Shown here one piece after another: positions 23,355-35,029 of a DNA stretch of 64,000 bases. The notes beneath the pieces were generated by a model. It saw only the letters and a program-made list of their open reading frames with translations. It was not told the DNA's origin and did not search any database. The DNA is from Turritopsis dohrnii (lineage: Eukaryota > Cnidaria > Hydrozoa > Anthoathecata > Oceaniidae): assembly GCA_027922465.2 (NCBI GenBank), contig BQMF02000595.1:163733-227732 (forward strand), read 5' to 3'. The translations under genes and the position numbers were made by a program. Numbering within the stretch: position 1 is the first letter of the stretch; each line of letters begins with the position of its first letter.

Positions 23355-24303
23355 TCAGTCTTCATTTTCATCATCATCTGACTGAGCCTTGTCATCATTA
23401 ACGTCATCCCCATCAACATATTCACAATCACTTTCGTCATCTTCATATCCAGATTCACTTATATACTTTGAGCCTTCCAAGACAGAATCTGACTGGATTT
23501 GAGCTTCACTTTCGTCAATTCTAGTTTCAAGCATGGGATTTATATCTGCAAATGGATTCAAGGATGGTAAATCGGATAACCCTTGTTCGACTGCATCTTT
23601 AATACCTGACACCTGCCACCCTTTCAAACAGACCTTTCTCCCTTCTTCCGAGGTCATCTGATTGTAGACCTCCATGATCCATTTAGCATGGAGAGGCTTT
23701 ATAATCGACAACTTCAAATCCACCTCTATTTCGGCAAGAGGCTTACCCGCATCTAAAGCTTGCATGATCTTGGCAGTGTACCATTCCGAAAATTTTTCTT
23801 TCATTAGTCTTTTGACGTACCCGTTAGGACCATCTTGGACGTCAAGGGGTTGAAAGAGGTGAGTGAAATACGCAGGCACACTTTGAAGTAAGATGTGATT
23901 GTTTCAACACTTTGGGTGTCATTTGGCCATTGAATACATCCATGATGAAAAGGGCGTAATGATCTTCCTTCAAACCTAATTTCTTCCTTTCCTTTTGGAC
24001 GTAAGGTATTATGATATCCTCCAAGATCTTAATTGATTCTGATTCATTGCTGTAATGCTTGGGGTTCGCACTCAAACTGAAGCTTTTTGGAAAATCAACT
24101 GTAGGCAGGCTTTTCTTTGTTTTGCCAGCATAAATCAGCTGAATAGGAAGGAAATGTCCTTCCAGTGTTATTGTAAATGTGGTGGTTATAGATCGTTTAT
24201 CTGTTGACCCTTTAATTGGTACAGTTTTCAATCCCTGTTTAGCCATGGTCTTATTTGATGTTGGAACATACTTTGAAGGAGTTTGATCCAGGTTCAGCAC
24301 CAT
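23355..24303 (-). pseudogene. pogo/jerky-like DDE transposase, 5'-truncated and frameshifted
   Basis: It starts at NLDQTPSKYVP (first catalytic aspartate) and runs through the TMAKQGLKTVPIKGSTDKRS block to FIMDVFNGQMT (second aspartate). A frameshift near 23860 leads to HLFQPLDVQ (third aspartate), then KPLHAKWIMEVYNQM and GWQVSGI, and an acidic tail ending at 23355. The order is that of the DDE_1 domain in pogo/Tigger/jerky proteins. The N-terminal helix-turn-helix and CENPB-like DNA-binding domain are missing. Confidence 0.8.
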
Positions 24304-25644
24304 TGAATGTGGTATTTTATGCTTTTCGATTATGATTTTAGAAATTTTATGTTTACTGATAGTGAAATTAATGATATTTCATCAGTATTTAATGTAGCAT
24401 TTTCTTAGGATTCTTTTTTATCATTATATCAAATATCAAAATGCTATATCAAAAGCATTAAGATAAAACAGTGAAAATATTAGCTGCTTTTGAGGAGTCA
24501 ATTAACCCATTTATGGTCTTTGTTAGAGAAAATTCTTTTGAGAGGTAATTATTACAACCCTAAAAAAACTTTCTATCAATTTTTTTTTCTTTTAAATTTG
24601 GGCGGGGTGGTCCCCACCCTGATAAAAATACCGAAAATTGAAGAATTTGAGTCTGATGCCATGTTCAAGGAGCCTGGAGACTAGTACTATTTATTTTGAA
24701 GACTGTTTTTTTTCATATTCTGATTGTATACTAGTTATTATTTCAGTATTTACATATAGTTGTTCCATTGTTTGTTTTAATATTCATAAATAGTGTTTTA
24801 AAAATCGCAAAAAAGTAAAAATTTTACTAAATTTTGTGTTTTATAGCATTTTCAAGTCCCCCTAAACTTTTCAAAATATATGTGAAGTCTTACAAATTAA
24901 GTTTTTCTAAGAGAGATCAAGTTGTACTAACCAGAAAACAAGATTATAATGATAACTAACCTGTTACTGAGTCACCATGATCGTCCAAAATTGTTACCTT
25001 GCCCAAAATTTCACGAAATTGTGAGTTTTTTGGCATTTTTGGCACTCCATTGTTGATAGGTACATTCTCTAAATTGTACTAAACTTGCTTTTTCTACTAG
25101 TATTCCCAGCATAATAATACATTCTGAAAGATTGATACATTCCCAAAAATTTAGCGTTAAAATTTGAAAAAAGTGTAAAAAAGTAGGTTGAGCGGGTTTC
25201 CAAAAAGTCAAAAACAATTTATTTATTTTTATTTATTTACTCTTTATTTCAAGTTGGATCAAAAATAGTACATAATACTAATAAATTCCAACATTAAAAA
25301 TTAAAATAAAAACAAAAACTAGCTACAATACTTGCATTTGCAATATATTTTATAATTATAATAACAACCATATCTCGAGAACGAAAAAAGATTAGACCTT
25401 CAAATTTTCAGGATTTTCTTTTCTCAATAAGTAGAATCAATGGTATAAAAATGAAGCAAATCTAAATTTTTGACTTGACACCTCCTGGCTGATCTACCAT
25501 GGAATGACCCAATAATAAAAGAACACACGTCGAATTCGAAAACAATACATTCGAATTGATTTAACGAATATACATAAAAAATTAAATACTTTCACTTGAC
25601 CATGGGGTTTGTAAAATATCGATATTCATAATTTCATACATGAC
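24304..25644. other. AT-rich gap
   Basis: No gene was recognised. The stretch at 25205-25330 resembles a LINE 3' tail on the minus strand. The rest is anonymous AT-rich DNA bordering the HECT transposon. Confidence 0.4.
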
Positions 25645-25650
25645 GAAATG
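25645..25650. other. Candidate left target-site duplication GAAATG
   Basis: GAAATG lies directly before the inverted repeat and recurs at 32174-32179 directly after the other end. This needs the right terminus to have lost 12 bases between two CTA triplets, so the call is tentative. Confidence 0.5.
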
Positions 25651-26215
25651 CTATGGAACGCCCTAGCTGCCATAAATCGTAAAATATCATTATCTATAGC
25701 GAAATATCGTCTTCAACTCTCAAAAAATTTTTTATTTAATTCAAAAACCTTATGTTATGCTACAATACTTTATATTATTTTGAAAATCTTCGAATTATAC
25801 CTAAAACGATACCGAAATTCATTTCGTTTTATCAGTATACTTTTCATTCGCGGTAGAATCATTACGTTATCTGGAAAAACATTCTCTTTAACCCAAAAAC
25901 TTTATTTGATGTCGAAAAAAACTTTATGTCCAAAAAAACTTGATGTCCAAAAACTTGATGTCCAAAAACTTTTTGTCCGAAAACGTTATTTCGAAAAACT
26001 TTATGTCCAAAAACCTTATGTCGAAAAAAACGTTACGTCAAAAAAACTTTTTGTCGAAAAACGTTGTGTCAAAATACTTTATGTCCATTAATTTTATGTC
26101 CAAAAACTTTGTGTGGAGGAAACACTTGACTAATCTCCAGCGGAGGAGTATTTTGCTAAGTCAGCAGAAAAAGCAAACAATAATGGTGAACTGAGTAATG
26201 AGCTGAGTAGTAGGC
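25651..26215 (+). repeat. Left terminal inverted repeat of the HECT transposon
   Basis: It matches the reverse complement of 31607-32173 with few differences, from the terminus to the start codon region. The inner part (about 25900-26112) is a degenerate array of about 13 copies of a unit like actttatgtccaaaa, 14-18 bp each. It probably contains the transposase promoter and transposase-binding sites. Confidence 0.9.
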
Positions 26216-27571
26216 ATGGAGCGGGTCTTAAACGATTTAGGACTCACTAGATATTTTGAGGCATTCAAAAGAGAAAAAATAACCCCTGATATAGTATCAA
26301 AGCTTTCCAAGAAAGACTTTGAAACTCTTGGGTTATCAGATCGACAAAAGATCATGGAACTACGAATAAAATGTGCTACTTTTGGATCAAACCAACCAGA
26401 GAAAATTGATAATGGTTTTGGCAAGGGGGCACCAAAGTTTAAGATTCCAAAAGTTGTTCTTATTGATCTTGTTGACGATGGTTTCAAAATTACTGAAATT
26501 GCTGCACTGTTGACCGTCTCTGAGAGAACCATTTATCGTCGATTACAGGATTATGATATAAAAGTGAGAGAATTTAGTGAAATTTCAGACGTTGAACTGG
26601 ATGAAGATGTAAAATATCTCAGTGAACAGTTCCCAAACTGTGGTGAAAGGTTTCTAAATACAATGCTCAGACAAGTGAAAGGACTCGTGGTTCAAATATC
26701 AAGAGTTCGTGAGAGCATGTCTAGAACTGATTTTTATGGCGTAAAAAGAAGACGAAGGAATGGCCTTCACAGGAGAATTTACAATGTTTCTGGCTCAAAC
26801 CATTTATGGCACCTAGACACACACCATAAATTGGTACGCTGGCACTTTGTTGTTGTTGGCACAATAGATGGATTTAGCAGACTTCCTGTAGTTCTTGAGT
26901 GCACAACAAATAACAAGGCAATAACAGTCTTTGATTGCTTTATGAAAGGTGTCAACGAGTTTGGATTACCTTTGCGAGTGCGTTCCGATAAAGGACTGGA
27001 AAACGTCAAAGTTGCTGATTTTATGTTGGAAAAACGTGGAATAGATTCTGGATCAATGATTACTGGTAAAAGCACTCATAATCAGGGAATCGAACGACTT
27101 TGGAGAGATGTGTACACAGGAGTGCTAAGCTATTTTTATGAGCTATTTTATACTGTGGAAGAGGAAGGTTTACTAGATCCATTGAATGATATTCACATTG
27201 CGTGCTTGCATTTTGTTTATATCTCTAAAATCAACGAAAGGTTGAAAATATGGTGGAGCGCCTGGGCTCACCATCGCATGCGCACTACTAAAACAACTCC
27301 ATGGAAGCTATGGTTACCAGGACAAATAAATTCTCCTGTTGGTATTGATATTCCCTTAGAAAACCTCGCTTATTACGGAGTTGAAGGGAATTTTTCTGAT
27401 GAGGAAGAGGATTCAAATCAAAATGAACGACCTATTTTTGAGGAGCCTGCAATGTTACCACAAGATGTTATTGAAACATTGAATGATAGAATACATCCGG
27501 ATATTTACAAAGAATCGACAGGAATAGAGTTATATATTGAAGTTTTAAACATTGTACAACCTCTAGCTTGA
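26216..27571 (+). CDS. SAM-like domain plus DDE integrase-core transposase
   Basis: A single open frame of 451 residues. Residues 1-53 resemble a SAM domain and are clearly homologous to the N-terminus of the HECT gene at the other end (both have YxExFKREKITPD-type sequence). Residues 90-113 (KITEIAALLTVSERTIYRRL) form a helix-turn-helix. The integrase-like core has D201 (WHLDTHHK), D258 (RSDKGLEN) and E293 (NQGIERLWRD), spacing DD34E, so the catalytic triad is complete. The C-terminus is acidic. The ATG lies directly inside the left inverted repeat. It would cut and rejoin the element's ends in the nucleus. The core matches the unnamed integrase-core family common in cnidarian and fish genomes, by memory. 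No lesion is seen. Confidence 0.88.
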   Translation: MERVLNDLGLTRYFEAFKREKITPDIVSKLSKKDFETLGLSDRQKIMELRIKCATFGSNQPEKIDNGFGKGAPKFKIPKVVLIDLVDDGFKITEIAALLTVSERTIYRRLQDYDIKVREFSEISDVELDEDVKYLSEQFPNCGERFLNTMLRQVKGLVVQISRVRESMSRTDFYGVKRRRRNGLHRRIYNVSGSNHLWHLDTHHKLVRWHFVVVGTIDGFSRLPVVLECTTNNKAITVFDCFMKGVNEFGLPLRVRSDKGLENVKVADFMLEKRGIDSGSMITGKSTHNQGIERLWRDVYTGVLSYFYELFYTVEEEGLLDPLNDIHIACLHFVYISKINERLKIWWSAWAHHRMRTTKTTPWKLWLPGQINSPVGIDIPLENLAYYGVEGNFSDEEEDSNQNERPIFEEPAMLPQDVIETLNDRIHPDIYKESTGIELYIEVLNIVQPLA

Positions 27572-28211
27572 TGTATATACAGTTAAAATAGGTAAAATAT
27601 AAACTATATATAAATATACCTTTTTAAAAATAACACAACATGTAAGTAAAACAAAGAAAATGACTAAATAAAAGAAAAATTTGCACTTCAAGATCTAACA
27701 GACGTTCCCTTCTGTTAGGTTATTCCTTGACAAGATAACGTGGAGTTTCGATGACTCAATGTGAAATTTTATACATAAAATTTTATCAGCTGAAGGTTAT
27801 TGAAAGTTCTCATGTGCAGATAATACTTTAATGGGAGAACTTTTTAAAAACACTAAAATTTCTCCCGCGAAAAACGTTTTTTGCCCTCGTGAAAATGAAT
27901 CTTCAAAAACACGTTTTACAGAAAAAACTTTTAATCCCTAAATAATAATCAGTCTTAAGTAAACTGATATATTTTGGCGAAAAACAGGTAACTTCCCCGT
28001 TCCTTGGATCCAAGATAATAAAACTCCGCACAAACATCTGAAAAACAATATTAAAATCTGATAGTTCGCGAATTTTAGGACAAGTACATTTAGTATTCAA
28101 AAATATTTTTAAAAGGCAGTTTCAAACATACTTGACAGAGAAACAGATTACAAAGAACAAATATAAAGTAACATAAAGAGTCTTTTAAAATAAATCAAAT
28201 AACCAATAAAG
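27572..28211. other. Convergent intergenic spacer inside the transposon
   Basis: 640 bp between the two stop codons, AT-rich. AATAAA-like sequences occur on both strands (for example 27667 on plus). No other feature was seen. Confidence 0.5.
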
Positions 28212-31200
28212 TTACTTTTGTCCAAAATAGTGATTACTAAATGCGTAATCGAATAAGTTAAACAACGATTCTTCATTTGGAAGGGAGAAAAATGGTGTTG
28301 GTCGGGGTAAATTCATATTATTAATACAAGTATTGCTTGTTGGCAGAAACTTGCCATTATTTTCAGCAGGAACGAAAGTTATCGTTGGACTTAGTGCGAA
28401 ACCAAGAACCGGTTCATTCTCTGAGCCAGTCACAAACTTCAAAATATGTGGCAGCGTTACATTGCCTCGTCTTCCACCTAAAGGAAATAGGACAACAAGG
28501 CACTAGATAATCATTATAGCTTTATACAAACTTTTACACCGACTTCCGGAAAAAAGTGCCAAGAGAAACTCACAGACTTTTGGTTTTGAAATTTTGTGCA
28601 GTGATACACATCAATAGATTCCCACGTGCAATATTTCCATTTAGTTTAAAAAACCCGGTCTGTAAGTTACAATTAACAGCCATTTTGCAAGAACCACTTT
28701 GTCAGGTCAAATTGAAACTTTGCCTAGATTTTCAGAAACTCACAAAAACTCACAAAACGATTGTTCGATAGTTAAACTGTTGACTAGCAATAATTTGTTG
28801 GATTTTAGAACAAGTATTTTAAAATATCGCAATGTGAATCATTACATTTCAGTGAAAATAAATCATAACAACTTAAATTTAAAGATCAAGTTTGGGGGTT
28901 TTATAAACATGAAAATCAAATTGTCTAAGCCCTCTCCCCAGAAAAACAAGTTTCTGCTTCAAGGCTTTGAAAATTTAATTTAAATTTAAATTTAAATTTG
29001 AAGATTTAACAAATACCCAAGCCCCCTCTCCCTTTTTGAAAATTTGCCCCAGCAAAAAAAAAGGGAGGAGGAAACTATGGATCATGTGACATGTATTTTA
29101 CAGACAAACTAGGCCTACAAACATAATAAATGTCAAATAAAATATGTACTAAATTAAACTCACTAGCAGCTTCTCTTGCGTATTTAACAAATTGCGAATA
29201 AATTTCGTTCTGAAACATTCTCTCATTTCCACCCTCGACAGCAAAGGAAGGCTTCAATAAATTCAGCAGCTGCTTGTGTGTTAACAAATCAGTTTTTCTC
29301 CGGAAAAGGTGTAAAAACACAGGAAAGGCTGTTGCAATCTAGAACATAAAATACATGATAAGTAAACTTTGTAGATAAACCAATAATCTGTAAAAAAGGG
29401 CAATGAATGTTCCAGTGTCTTATATAATACTTTCGTATTAGTTTAGTTTTCAGTGGATAATCCTGGGAAACAGAATCAAGGGTGTCATGTCTGGTGTTCC
29501 CACATAATAATAACAGGCTAATTTTGTATTTATACCTGCAACAAACCAAACTCCCTAAAAGCTTTTTGGATGTCCTTGTACCCATATGTTGGATTTTCCG
29601 AATGAAAAATTTGCTCGAGTGCATCCTCACTGAGATATCTTGGAATTTCACCATTCTGAAGGATGCTTAGTGCTTCAAAGAAAATATAAAATTTTCAAAA
29701 CAATTTTTAAGAATTCGATAACCTTTTTAAGGATACATTGTAAGAATCAAGGGAAGGATTATTCAAAATTCTAAATTTAGCTGTACAGTACTCACCAAAA
29801 ATCACACCAATGTTATAATAATCTACCGATTCAGGTAATAACCCATCCTCGGAAGCAAAGTAAATTTTTTTGATTTCTGTGAGGGCCATACTAAAAAATT
29901 CTCTTCTTGGCCCACCATAATCTTCTTCAAGCTGAAAAATTTTTTGAAAAAGCTAACAATTAACATTATTGGATAAAATCAATTTATCCAATATTCTTTA
30001 TGTTTGTATGTATAGTGTTGATATGTTTTCCTTATGGAATACAAACATGTAAGGCAGCAAAATCGTTGAAAAAAATTTCCTAGAATACCAGCTTCTTGAA
30101 ATTTACTTAATTGTAAAATGAAAATAACTGTGAAAATTGAACCTTTCCCCCCTGCTCACTTTTGTTCTTTTTAGGAGACCCCCCCCCCCCCCCCCCCCCC
30201 CCCCTCCCCCTCCCCCCTCAGTGAAATGCAAATGTAGAATGGCCCGCCTATTGTATATATATAATGAGAAAAAACAAAAACCTTACTTCACCGTAAAATT
30301 GTACTTCCAAGCATGTGAATCGGTTCGAATTATCTATAACATTGTCTATTTCCTCAAAAGCTGTTTTTAATAATCTTGACATGTCAACCATGATGAAATT
30401 AGTAGCTCCAGTTATTGCTACTGCTGGGTCTGGTATTTCCAACTCTCTACCTTGAATCAAAAATATCTGCATGTGACGTAATATCTCCACAGGATTCAAA
30501 ATGTGATTTTCTTGACAGTGCTTCACAACTTTTTCAATATCAGTGGTTTCAATGACTCGAGGAGGATCAGCAGTTCTTATGGTAGGGTATTCTATAGTTA
30601 TGTTGAATGCAGAATTTTCATTGGCATTATCTTGTTCTGGATTGGAAGTCAAGGCAATAGTATTACTAATTTCTTGATTGGGTGGAAGACCATTTTGTCC
30701 AACTGGGGGGTGGTTTTGTTCTTGGATGATTTCATCTTTTTTTTCTACATCACTGTCTGAGTCATCTGAAGAATCTGACAGGTCATCTTCTTTGCAAATT
30801 TGAATATGACTACGAAGGTTTCCAAGTAGAAAGTACTGTTCACACCTGTAGCATTTTTCTTTTATGGTTGATTTTAATTCTTCGGTTTGCAACGGAGTAG
30901 TAGGTAAGTTTTTCTGTATTGGTCGGATATATATCCTACCTTGCCCTCCACCAATGCTTTCCTTGTTACTCTGGGCTGACAAATTACAATTAATGACAGT
31001 AAGCTCTTTAGAGTGCGCTGGACAAATCAAAAGTTCAATGCCACCAGCATCTTTTATTAAAGGATAAGTTTCTCTTAGTTTAGAAAAGACAGTTTCCTCA
31101 TCATCACCCAAAAATACTTGCATCTTTTTGAACCCTAAGCCTGCCTTTTGAAGTTTGATTTTTTCCATTGATGTTGGTAATTTAGTTTCATATTTATTTG

Positions 31201-31606
31201 CTAGGCAGAAAAGATTCATAGTCCAAGGTCTACCTCTTGATACGATGTTTTTCTTATTAGACTTGCGGCTTCTTCCTTGACCTGTTCGTATATGTCCATA
31301 GCTTTGAAAAAGAGCACTTCTTTGAGCGAAAATTCTGTGTCTAACACTGTCATTGGCGTTGCTGTTATTGGAGTTTGATGTTGATGTGCTTTGTTGAATC
31401 GTAATGCTCCTTCTTCTTTTACAAGCCTCTCTGAGTCTAATTCTGTCACCGATGGTAGACACACCAAGCTCAATCAGTGCTTGATCTGATAAATTCATAA
31501 CAAGATCGGGAGTTATCTTTTCTCTTTTAAATATTTCAATGTAGTTTATCATTCCTAATTCATTTAAAATAAGCTCCATGACTGTGTTATGTGTGTTTGT
31601 ATACAT
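28212..31606 (-). CDS. SAM-zinc finger-HECT E3 ubiquitin ligase, five exons
   Basis: Exons on the minus strand are 31606-30287, 29931-29796, 29672-29536, 29338-29164 and 28477-28212. All have GT-AG borders, the phases agree (0,1,0,1), and the total is 2034 nt, 677 residues. The start may instead be the ATG at 31579, which aligns with the transposase start. Residues about 10-62 are SAM-like. C252, C255, H267 and C271 form a C2HC finger, followed by an acidic serine-rich linker. From about 420 onward comes a HECT-like domain: FYGELEEDYGGPRREFF, then GALSILQNGEIPRYLSEDAL, then TSNTCINNMNLP with the predicted catalytic cysteine near residue 640. The C-lobe resembles G2E3-like HECT proteins. The enzyme would attach ubiquitin to unknown targets. 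No stop or frameshift is seen. Confidence 0.85.
30179..30216. repeat. Poly-C tract in the first intron of the HECT gene
   Basis: A run of about 25 C followed by CT-interrupted C blocks. It lies in the intron between exons 1 and 2. On the coding strand it is a G-run that could form a quadruplex. Confidence 0.9.
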
Positions 31607-32173
31607 ACTAGATATTATTACGTTACTTGATCCACCATTATGCTTTGCCTTTTTGATGACTTAGCAAAATATTTATTGACCCTCCTCCACTGGAGCTTTT
31701 CAGTTTTCCTCCACATAAAGTTTTTGGACATAAAGTTATTTTCAACACAAAGTTTTTTCCGACATAAAGTTTTTTTCGACATAATATTTTTTGGACATCA
31801 AGTTTTTGGACATAAAGTTATTTTCAACATAAAGTTATTTCCGAAATAAAGTTTTTTTCGACATAAGTTTTTGGACATCAAGTTTTTGGACATCAAGTTT
31901 TTTTGGACATAAAGTTTTTTTCGACATCAAATAAAGTTTTTGGGTTAAAGAGAATGTTTTTCCAGATAACGTAATGATTCTACCGCGAATGAAAAGTATA
32001 CTGATAAAACGAAATGAATTTCGGTATCGTTTTAGGTATAATTCGAAGATTTTCAAAATAATATAAAGTATTGTAGCATAACATATAGTTTTTGAATTAA
32101 ATAAAAAATTTTTTGAGAGTTGAAGACGATATTTCGCTATAGATAATGATATTTTACGATTTATGGCAGCTAG
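31607..32173 (-). repeat. Right terminal inverted repeat of the HECT transposon
   Basis: Reverse complement of 25651-26215, including the array of tttatgtccaaaaa-type units (about 31720-31935). It stops next to the HECT start codon, so both genes share the same upstream sequence and presumably the same promoter. Confidence 0.9.
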
Positions 32174-32179
32174 GAAATG
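32174..32179. other. Candidate right target-site duplication GAAATG
   Basis: Matches 25645-25650. Confidence 0.5.
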
Positions 32180-32374
32180 AATTCTACTCCCGAGCGCTCG
32201 CCGACGAACAGATTTTGGTCGCCAGCGACATAACTATTTCGTAATAACTGCTAGTACGCATGCGCATAATCGGGCGCTGGTTACCAGCGACCGAAAGTTG
32301 CTCTGTGGAGATTCGCCTTTAGCATGTGTCTGTTGCTACAGCTTTTTATTTTGCTTGGATCTTTTAAAGGGAAA

Positions 32375-33212
32375 CTAGCCGCCAAGGCGGCGTCGCTCGC
32401 CGCCTATGTTCACATGCTCTGTATCACTGTATCAATAAACGTCAAATTTCCTTATAAACGGCTCGTACAACTTGTGTTCAACCAGAAGCATATTCGAAGT
32501 CACAACCTCTGATAAAACTTTTATCAGTGTAACAATACACTCAAAATGTAGAGAGAGAAAACTTCAACTTTGTATTAGCTTTTAAAAAAGTTACCCACTC
32601 TAACATGGGTGCTATCAAACGTAAGGAAGAAATAGTTTCTCTTCTTAAAAACATCACGACGGAGGAGAGAAAAAAGGCACGTGCTAATTGAATAAATAGA
32701 ATAAAAAACGTTCGATCAGAACGCTTAACAATTAAAAGAAGAAATTAATTTGTTAAAAGAAAAGCAAAAAAAAAAAAAACATTTTGTTTTGATATAATAC
32801 TCTTTTTTTACCTATCGGTTTTTAAACCTTTTGATTGCCCAAAAAAAAAGTTCACCCGTCTCAGACAGTCAGGATAGAGAAAGTGGCAAATCGCACATGC
32901 TGCCATGTTCTGCCACTGCTGCTTTTTGTCCAAAATGTTTAATCAGTTAGTTTCTCTGTATTTAGTTGATGTAATGTTTTCAAAGCCAAGTCAACGTGGA
33001 ATATAAAACTAACAATAATGATAAAAACAAAACGTTATTCCTATTAGTTCATCAGCCAAAAAAAGTCACGTTCGATTGGGGTTGCAATGTATTTGCTTCG
33101 AACTCACGTCGCACACAAAAAAAAAGAAATAATTTCGCTCACAACTCAATCTACCATTTTGTGTGACAGACAAACAAACAGACAGACAGAGAATCGGCTA
33201 TTAATATATAGA
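32375..33212 (-). mobile_element. Helitron family B, complete non-autonomous copy
   Basis: It has the same minus-strand start (TCTATATATTAATAGCCG preceded by A) and end (GC hairpin, then CTAG followed by T) as the 16670-17671 copy. At 838 bp it is shorter than the others through internal deletions. No gene. Confidence 0.88.
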
Positions 33213-33480
33213 TTAAGCCTTTATCAAAAACTTTTTATATTAGCTGCAGAAAGGTCTCATTAATCTTCTGTGATCATTAAAAATTATTTTAAATGATAAT
33301 TATACTCAGTTTTCGTTATTTAGTATCTAACAACGGACGCCATTGCAGTGCTCTGAGATGGAAATTTTGACGTCACAGCGCGATCGCTGTTTTTGTAAAG
33401 ATGACATAAACTGCAATATTTTGTTTTTGTTGATGAAAGTTATTAAGTTCTTCGTGATATAAAACCTTTATTAAAAAGTA

Positions 33481-34476
33481 CTAGCCGCCAAGGAGGCGTC
33501 GCTTGCCGCCCATGTCCAGCTTGCGTTGTATCACCACCTGCTCCAAATCATTGCATTTAAAACCAGCGATAAAACTTCCTTTGCTGCTGGCTTTATCGCT
33601 TAATAAAGCTCGTTTGCACGTGAAGAAAAATACTTTCCTGGTGCTTCAAATCTTGCATGTTCTTAACTCAGCCGTTCATTGTCGCAGTCGCATTTAAAAT
33701 GTTAGTAGACTTTCTTGCTTTACACAATGCATTCCGAACGTGAACTTCACGTGGTTTTTATTTACGATTTTAAACCAATCAAATATCAGTTTAACAATAC
33801 ACTCAAAACTTTTCAACTTATTATTAGCTTTTGTTTTACGCGCTCTAACATGGGTGCTGTCAGAAGTAGGTGAAAAAATGGTTTTTCTTCTTAAAAAGAT
33901 CACACGGGAAGAGAAAAAAATGCACGTGCTAAATGAATGAATTGAATAGAAAACGTTCGATCAGATTAAAATAGATTAAAAGAAATCGATTAAAAGAAAT
34001 TAAGACAACTATTAAGACAAAAGCAAAAAAAAAATATTTTGTTTCATGATTCTCTTTTTTTATCGGTTTTTAAATATTTTGATTGCTCGAAAAAAAGTTC
34101 ACCCGTCTCAGACAGTCACGAAAGCGTTAGGATACACTGGCAAACCGAACATGCTGCCACGTTCTGCCACTGCTGCATTTTGTCCAAAATGTTTAATCAG
34201 TTAGTTTCTTTGTATTTAGTTGATGTATTGTTTTCAAAGCCAAGTCAACGGTGGTCCTTGGAATATAAAACTAACAATAATAATAAAAACAAAACGTTAT
34301 CTCTATTGGTTCACCAGCCAAAAAAAGTCACGTTCGATTGGGGTTGCAGTGTATTTGTTTCGAACTCACGTCGCACACAAAAAAAGAAATAATTTCGCTC
34401 ACAACTCAATCTACCATTTTGCGTGACAGACAAACAAACAAACAAACAGACGGAGAATCGGCTATTAATATATAGA
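33481..34476 (-). mobile_element. Helitron family B, complete non-autonomous copy
   Basis: 996 bp, very similar to the 16670-17671 copy along its length. The terminal hairpin carries two substitutions. The 5' TC is preceded by A and the 3' CTAG is followed by T. The 268 bp between this copy and the previous one hold no recognised feature. Confidence 0.88.
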
Positions 34477-34696
34477 TTACGTTTTAGATTTATGGTAGGT
34501 ATACGTGTGTAAGCATGTTTTTAAACAAATGTGTATATTTTGGATGTTTACATTTTTCTTGAATCATTGCTGATAAACTTATTTTACATTTATTTTGATG
34601 AATGATAAATATTTTCGTGTTTATGTTGTTTTTATACCTTTTCTCGCATCTTTAGAACATAGACGTAAAAAACATGCGATCATGTGCTGCCTACGT

Positions 34697-34793
34697 GGCG
34701 CTATTTCCTTTTCGCACCCCCCCCCTAGGGTCAGGGTTAGGGTTAGGGCTAGGATCAGATACAGTTAGGGGGGTGCGAAAAGGAAATAGCGCC
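34697..34793. mobile_element. 97-bp hAT-type miniature element with perfect 8-bp duplication
   Basis: Terminal inverted repeats of about 28 bp (starting GGCGCTATTTCCTTTTCGCA) make up over half the element. The target duplication GCCTACGT is perfect (34689-34696 and 34794-34801), and the 8-bp length points to the hAT superfamily. The core contains gggttagggttagggctagg, a telomere-like repeat. Confidence 0.85.
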
Positions 34794-35029
34794 GCCTACG
34801 TCTGATATTTCTGCAAATGAAATTCGCTCTGTGACGTCATGATATTTATAACGAAAGCTGTAATGGCGATTTAACTAAGTTGCTTTTTTAGCAGTTTTTT
34901 TTTCATTTGGAATATCTTTTATACATAAAAAGATGTTCCTGTAGGATAAATGAAGTATTTCGTGCTCAAAATCAGAAAAGAAATTTTAAGGCTTAATTTC
35001 CCTTTAAGGGAAGGCGATCTAGCACTCGG

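Larger units (their letters stand above)
25651..32173. mobile_element. DNA transposon with DDE transposase and HECT ubiquitin ligase
   Basis: A 6523-bp unit bounded by near-identical inverted repeats of about 565 bp. The left end reads CTATGGAACGCCCTAGCTGCC; the right end, in reverse complement, reads CTAGCTGCC, as if 12 bases were lost between CTA repeats. GAAATG flanks both sides. Inside, two genes face each other: a 451-residue transposase on plus and a five-exon HECT ligase on minus, with 640 bp between their stops. Both frames are open, so the element may be autonomous. A 6-bp duplication and a retroviral-integrase-like core recall IS3EU-type eukaryotic transposons (from memory), but I cannot assign a family. 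Confidence 0.85.

Noticed and set aside
30137..30370. 77-residue frame with poly-proline
   Set aside because: Produced by the poly-C tract in an intron of the HECT gene.
34725..34765. Interstitial telomere
   Set aside because: Only a few TTAGGG-like units, and they are the core of a 97-bp element with a target duplication.
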